This document shows positions 5,971-8,789 of a DNA stretch of 8,789 nucleotides, one piece after another. Numbering within the stretch: the first letter of the stretch is position 1; every line of letters begins with the position of its first letter. Location: contig DJWR01000200.1 in NCBI GenBank assembly GCA_002441055.1, positions 1-8,789 of the forward strand. The letters are read 5' to 3'. Source of the DNA: Caulobacteraceae bacterium UBA6225. Lineage in GTDB: Bacteria > Pseudomonadota > Alphaproteobacteria > Caulobacterales > Caulobacteraceae. Position numbers and translations under genes: made by a program. Under the pieces are notes generated by a model. It saw only the letters and a list, made by a program, of their open reading frames with translations, did no database searches and had not been told where the DNA came from.

Positions 5971-6584
5971 AGGGCGATCTTCACCGACTCGCGGCTCTTC
6001 ATGGCCTCGAGCCAGCGGTTCACATGGGTCATCTCTTCCGGCGGCTTGAACTTGATCATCCGGGCGAAGTCGATGGAGGCGAAGGCGACAATATCGGCGA
6101 TGGTCAGCCGATCGGCGGCGATCCACTCGCTCTCGGCCAGGCGCCGGTCGAAGACCTTCAGGGCCCGGGTCCCGCTCTCGGCATTGGCCTCGCCGATGGC
6201 CGGGTTCTGCTTCTCCAGCACGCCCAGGGCCGGGTGGGTGTGGCGCACGGCCATCATCAGGGGTGTGGCGACCATCATTTCGGCGCGCCGCGTCCACATC
6301 TCGATGATCGCCGTCTCCTTGGGGTCACGGCCCATGAGATTGGGTTCGGGATAGACGCTTTCGAGATAGCGGCAGATCGCCAGGGACTCGGTGATGCAGG
6401 TTCCGTCGTCCATCTCGAGCATCGGCACATTGGCCAGGCCCGCCTTCTGAAGATAGTCGGGCTGCTTGTGGGCGCCTTCCAGCAGGCTGACCGGCACGAT
6501 CTCGACGTCCTCGATGCCCTTCTCGATCATGAACAGGCGGACGCGGCGGGGATTGGGCGCGCGCTGGGTGTCATAGATCTTCAT
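5967..6584 (-). CDS. Glutathione S-transferase
   Basis: A 205-residue cytoplasmic GST, normal length. The N-terminal thioredoxin-like domain (1-79) starts MKIYDTQRAPNPRRVRLFM, the APNPRRVR segment being typical of a large bacterial GST group. Val53-Pro54 is the cis-Pro loop, and Glu66-Ser67 in ITESLAICRYLE is the glutathione gamma-glutamyl binding pair. The C-terminal helical domain contains the N-capping region RLTIADIVAFASID at 159-172. I see no obvious catalytic Tyr or Cys at the first helix, so the activating residue is uncertain; the substrate is unknown. The start is firm: GGAGG precedes ATG 6584 by seven bases. It lies 61 bases after the nucleoside transporter, past a hairpin, and overlaps the secreted molybdopterin-fold gene by ATGA. 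Co-expression of a cytosolic GST with an exported partner is unusual. Confidence 0.94.
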   Translation of the reverse strand: MKIYDTQRAPNPRRVRLFMIEKGIEDVEIVPVSLLEGAHKQPDYLQKAGLANVPMLEMDDGTCITESLAICRYLESVYPEPNLMGRDPKETAIIEMWTRRAEMMVATPLMMAVRHTHPALGVLEKQNPAIGEANAESGTRALKVFDRRLAESEWIAADRLTIADIVAFASIDFARMIKFKPPEEMTHVNRWLEAMKSRESVKIAL

Positions 6585-6614
6585 GGTCGTCCCTCCGGAT
6601 TTCCGTCCAGAGGT

Positions 6615-6645
6615 GGCGCCGTGACGCGGCCGCGGTCAAGGCGCC
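6615..6645 (-). other. GC-rich hairpin directly after the transporter stop
   Basis: An inverted repeat abuts the transporter's TAG stop: GGCGCC at both ends (6615-6620 and 6640-6645) and a perfect CGCGGCCGCG palindrome at 6625-6634, with TGA/TCA arms between and one bulge. No T-run follows on the minus strand. It could act as a partial terminator or RNA-processing stop that sets transporter and GST levels apart. Confidence 0.42.
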
Positions 6646-7923
6646 CTACAGGCCAAACAGCTCCCGGGGCATGGCGCCGACCACGGCGGCGGTCATGCAG
6701 GTGGCGAGGAAGCCAGCCAGCAGGGCCTTCCAGACCATGCCGATGATCTCGGCCCGGCGCTCGGGCATCAGCACGCCCATGCCGGTGACGGTGATCCCTA
6801 CCGAGCCGATATTGGCGAAGCCGCACAGGGCGTAGGTCATGATCATCCGGGTGCGCTCGCTCATGGCCTCGGCCGGGACGCCGCCCAGCTGGATGAAGGC
6901 GATGAACTCGGTGAGCATCAGCTTGACCCCCAGCAGGTAGCCCGCCTGAGACGCCTCTGCCCAGGGCACGCCGATCAGCCAGGCCAGCGGCGCGAACACC
7001 ACACCCAGCACCCGCTCGATGGTGAGCGGCGCCCCCAGCACGTCAGGAAGGGCGCCGAGTAGGCCGTTGCCGATGGCCACGAAGGACACGAAAACGATCA
7101 GGATGGCCGAGATGTTCAGGGCCACGGTCAGGCCATCCATCGTGCCCTTGGAGATGGCGTCGATGGAGGAGTCGTACTTCAGCAGGGAGCCGTAGTCTGC
7201 GAAATAGCCCCCCTGCCCCTTCTTCTCCGGGATCATGATCCGGGCCAGCAGCACACCGGCCGGGGCCGAAACGATGGAGGCCACCAGCACATGGGCGGCC
7301 GCATTGGGCAGCACCTCGCGCAGGATGGTGGCGTAGGCGACCATGGTGGAGCCAGCGACCGTGGCCAGTCCCACGACAATCATCAGGAAGACTTCTGAGC
7401 GGGTCAGCTTGTCGAGATAGGCCCGGATCACGATCGGGCTCTCGATCATGCCCAGGAAGATGTTCACCGCCACAGCGAGCGCCGAGGCGCCCCCCAGGCC
7501 CATGGTCTTCTGGAACACAAAGCCGAAGCCCTGGGTGATCCACTTCAGGATCTTCCAGTGCCAGAGCAGGGCTGAGAGGGCCGAGATCACCAGGATGAGC
7601 GGCAGAACCTGGAAGGCGAAGACGAACAGGGCGCCAGGATTGGTGACGTCATAGGGCTGCGCGCCCCCGGCCATATAGCCGAAGACGAACTGGGTGCCTT
7701 GAGCGGTCGCTGCAGCCAGGCCATCGACCCCGGCATTGATCCCCCGCACCACAGCGCGCGCGCCGGAGACTCCGAACAGGCCGAGCACCAGCAAGACCTG
7801 GACCGCCACGGCGCCCAGGGCCAGCCGCCAGGGAAACCGCGAGCGATCCTCCGACAGGGCCCAGCAGACCACCAGGATCAGGCCGAGACCCAGCAGGCTC
7901 TGGGCGTTTTCCAGTCTGAACAT
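6646..7923 (-). CDS. Concentrative nucleoside transporter (CNT/NupC family)
   Basis: A 425-residue inner-membrane protein, typical of bacterial CNT carriers, which import nucleosides with H+ or Na+. Three N-terminal helices (about 8-21, 35-54 and 99-121) precede the transport core. Candidate substrate-binding residues are in place: GMIESPIVIRAYL at 158-170 for the first re-entrant hairpin (Glu161), Glu339 in KLMLTEF, and Asn371 and Ser374 in CGFANIGSVGIT. The Asn-to-Ser spacing of three matches my recollection of the Vibrio cholerae structure. GNGLLGALP at 286-293 is another family signature. The MIES form of the hairpin resembles NupX-type symporters more than E. coli NupC, so I give no symbol. 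The start is ATG 7923 (MFRLENAQ), with AGGAGG four bases upstream; the preceding TTG is less likely. It leads the transporter-GST-molybdopterin-fold operon and diverges from ohr. Confidence 0.95.
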   Translation of the reverse strand: MFRLENAQSLLGLGLILVVCWALSEDRSRFPWRLALGAVAVQVLLVLGLFGVSGARAVVRGINAGVDGLAAATAQGTQFVFGYMAGGAQPYDVTNPGALFVFAFQVLPLILVISALSALLWHWKILKWITQGFGFVFQKTMGLGGASALAVAVNIFLGMIESPIVIRAYLDKLTRSEVFLMIVVGLATVAGSTMVAYATILREVLPNAAAHVLVASIVSAPAGVLLARIMIPEKKGQGGYFADYGSLLKYDSSIDAISKGTMDGLTVALNISAILIVFVSFVAIGNGLLGALPDVLGAPLTIERVLGVVFAPLAWLIGVPWAEASQAGYLLGVKLMLTEFIAFIQLGGVPAEAMSERTRMIMTYALCGFANIGSVGITVTGMGVLMPERRAEIIGMVWKALLAGFLATCMTAAVVGAMPRELFGL

Positions 7924-7986
7924 CAAGCCTCCTCAAGCCCGGCGCCTGAGTCGCTGCGGCTTCATCATCCCCTTGAAGAGTATGGG

Positions 7987-8008
7987 CTCCTCCGGCGCAA
8001 GGGAGGAG
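7987..8008. repeat. Inverted repeat in the transporter/ohr intergenic region
   Basis: CTCCTCC and GGAGGAG form a perfect 7-bp inverted repeat around an 8-base loop (GGCGCAAG), 64 bases upstream of the transporter ATG and about 26 bases upstream of the probable ohr -35 box. It could be a regulator site or a leader hairpin in the transporter mRNA. Confidence 0.35.
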
Positions 8009-8034
8009 GACCTGAGAATGGATAAGGCCATCCC

Positions 8035-8062
8035 TTGACCCGATTATATTGTGTCCTATTTA
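8035..8062 (+). promoter_or_regulatory. Probable ohr promoter
   Basis: TTGACC at 8035-8040 is five of six to the housekeeping -35 consensus. CCTATTTA at 8055-8062 sits at the spacing expected for alphaproteobacterial -10 elements, although it matches only partly. It lies in the one AT-rich patch of the window. Another -10-like TATATT at 8045-8050 has no partner -35. Confidence 0.45.
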
Positions 8063-8063
8063 T

Positions 8064-8081
8064 TTGCTCGCAATCATATTG
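8064..8081 (+). promoter_or_regulatory. Candidate OhrR operator
   Basis: Two overlapping short palindromes lie between the likely -10 and the ohr ribosome binding site: TTGC-TC-GCAA at 8064-8073 and CAAT-CAT-ATTG at 8071-8081. The position suits repression by blocking transcription initiation, and OhrR-type repressors bind AT-rich inverted repeats. No second copy is visible, and I cannot compare it with a verified operator here. Confidence 0.4.
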
Positions 8082-8094
8082 AAGGAGCCTACCC

Positions 8095-8514
8095 ATGTCC
8101 GTCCTCTATGAAACCTCCGCGCGCGCCGTCGGCGGCCGCGAAGGCCACGTCGAAACCGACGATGGTCAGCTGAAGCTCGATCTCGCCCTGCCCAAGGCCC
8201 TCGGCGGCAAGGGCGACGGGGCCAATCCAGAGCAGCTGTTCGCCGCGGGCTACGCCGCCTGTTTTGAAAACGCCGTGCGCCATGTAGCCCGCCAGCAGAA
8301 GCTCGGCCTCACCGGGGCTGCGGTCACGGCTACGGTGCGCCTGCATCCCCGGGACGGGGGCGGCTTTAGCCTGGGCGTCGCCCTTGCGGTGGAGATCGAG
8401 GGGCTTGATGAGGCCCAGGGTCGCAAACTGGTGGAGACAGCCCACCAGGTTTGCCCCTATTCCAATGCGGTGCGCGGCAATGTCGACGTGCAGCTGACCA
8501 CAACGGTGCGGTGA
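8095..8514 (+). CDS. ohr: Organic hydroperoxide reductase Ohr
   Basis: A 139-residue Ohr, typical length, of the OsmC/Ohr family. It reduces organic and fatty-acid hydroperoxides to alcohols using two cysteines in a lipoamide-dependent cycle in the cytoplasm. Evidence: the N terminus MSVLYETSARAVGGREGHV, NPEQLFAAGYAACFENA at 44-60 with the peroxidatic Cys56, and VCPYSNAVRGN at 119-129 with the resolving Cys120. The partners that activate the peroxidatic thiol are present as Arg15 (in GGREG) and Glu46 (in PEQLF). CPYSNA separates Ohr from OsmC. The start has AAGGAG at 8082-8087 with a seven-base spacer. It is preceded by a probable promoter and operator and followed by ohrR, which overlaps its stop by GTGA. 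Expression is probably induced by organic hydroperoxides through OhrR. Confidence 0.97.
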   Translation: MSVLYETSARAVGGREGHVETDDGQLKLDLALPKALGGKGDGANPEQLFAAGYAACFENAVRHVARQQKLGLTGAAVTATVRLHPRDGGGFSLGVALAVEIEGLDEAQGRKLVETAHQVCPYSNAVRGNVDVQLTTTVR

Positions 8515-8789
8515 CAGAGGCTGAGACCCGATCCGGGCTAAAGGCGACAGGCGAAGGGGTTGATCCCCTTCGCCTCGACCTGCAGCTGTGCTTCGCCCTC
8601 TATGGCGCCAGCAACCGAGTGACGCGGCTCTACCGACCCCTGCTGGAGCCGCTCGGCCTCACCTATCCGCAATACCTGGTCATGCTGGCCCTGTGGGAGG
8701 CCGCGCCGCGCAGCGTCGGGGATCTGGGCCAGGCCCTTGATCTCGACTCCGGCACGCTCACCCCGCTGCTCAAGCGCATGGAAGCCCAG
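8511..8789 (+). CDS. ohrR: OhrR, MarR-family organic hydroperoxide sensor/repressor (partial, 3' end outside)
   Basis: The first 93 residues of a MarR-family repressor; the gene runs off the right edge. LDLQLCFALYGASNRVTRLYRPLLEPLGLTYPQYLVML is the OhrR signature. Cys27 in LQLCFALY is the peroxide-sensing thiol, and Tyr31 and Tyr41 correspond to tyrosines that hydrogen-bond it in characterised OhrR. SVGDLGQALDLDSGTLTPLLKRMEAQ at 68-93 is the winged-helix recognition region. Oxidation of the Cys by organic hydroperoxides releases it from DNA and derepresses ohr. The start is GTG at 8511, overlapping the ohr stop as GTGA; no ATG lies nearby in frame and there is no strong Shine-Dalgarno sequence, so coupling is likely. 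Residues 2-20 are a non-conserved stretch and carry a perfect 11-bp inverted repeat at DNA level. Whether this is a one-Cys or two-Cys OhrR cannot be seen, as the C-terminal part is missing. Confidence 0.95.
   Translation, partial: MTEAETRSGLKATGEGVDPLRLDLQLCFALYGASNRVTRLYRPLLEPLGLTYPQYLVMLALWEAAPRSVGDLGQALDLDSGTLTPLLKRMEAQ
8549..8575 (+). other. Perfect 11-bp inverted repeat in the ohrR start region
   Basis: AGGCGAAGGGG and CCCCTTCGCCT flank a TTGAT loop, forming a perfect 11-bp stem in the RNA. It begins 35 bases after the ohr stop and covers ohrR codons 13-22, just before the conserved OhrR core. No T-run follows, so a classical intrinsic terminator is not shown; a partial terminator or an mRNA-stabilising 3' structure for ohr fits its place. 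A smaller CCCG-ATC-CGGG hairpin lies just upstream at 8527-8537. Confidence 0.55.

Noticed and set aside
5512..6746. Two long plus-strand open frames opposite the molybdopterin-fold and GST genes
   Set aside because: Composition is rich in His, Gly, Arg and Ala as expected of antisense shadows; no start signals or motifs.

Overview
The window is gene-dense, GC-rich, wholly chromosomal-looking alphaproteobacterial DNA. Base composition, codon use and gene content fit Caulobacterales (Caulobacter/Phenylobacterium type), but that placement is an inference from style, not from a marker gene. I see no mobile element, CRISPR array, tRNA or rRNA. Coding strands alternate in short operons, and neighbouring genes are almost always within a few bases of each other or overlap. 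No gene-free stretch exceeds 300 bases.

Layout. (1) 2-169 (+) is the last 55 residues of a methyl-accepting chemotaxis protein. (2) 174-2853 (-) is an operon read right to left: a PcaF/PaaJ-type 3-oxoadipyl-CoA thiolase, an acyl-CoA dehydrogenase, and a small DUF3253 protein whose start overlaps the dehydrogenase stop. (3) A 200-bp divergent region separates this from 3054-4811 (+): a PaaI-like hotdog thioesterase, an 84-residue two-helix membrane protein, and a luciferase-like flavin monooxygenase (MsnO8 type) joined to it by a GTGA overlap. (4) 4808-4969 (-) is a 53-residue two-helix membrane protein that shares a CTAG palindrome with the monooxygenase as its stop codon. (5) 5062-5493 (+) is a second PaaI-like hotdog protein. 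(6) 5497-7923 (-) is a nucleoside transporter of the CNT family, then a glutathione S-transferase, then a secreted molybdopterin-oxidoreductase-fold protein without cysteines that is coupled to the GST by an ATGA overlap. (7) 8095-8789 (+) is ohr (organic hydroperoxide reductase) and the start of ohrR, its thiol-based MarR-family repressor, with a GTGA overlap.

How it fits together. The left half centres on acyl-CoA chemistry: dehydrogenation, thiolysis and thioester hydrolysis, plausibly of dicarboxylic or ring-cleavage intermediates given the thiolase subtype. The right half is nucleoside uptake plus thiol and peroxide defence. Nothing here is clearly a new multi-gene system. The most interesting signals are RNA-scale: a perfect 11-bp inverted repeat inside the first codons of ohrR, a hairpin that would pair with the likely ribosome binding site of the 53-residue membrane protein (a G-U pair makes it continuous only on that strand), and hairpins directly after the stop codons of the transporter and the first thioesterase.
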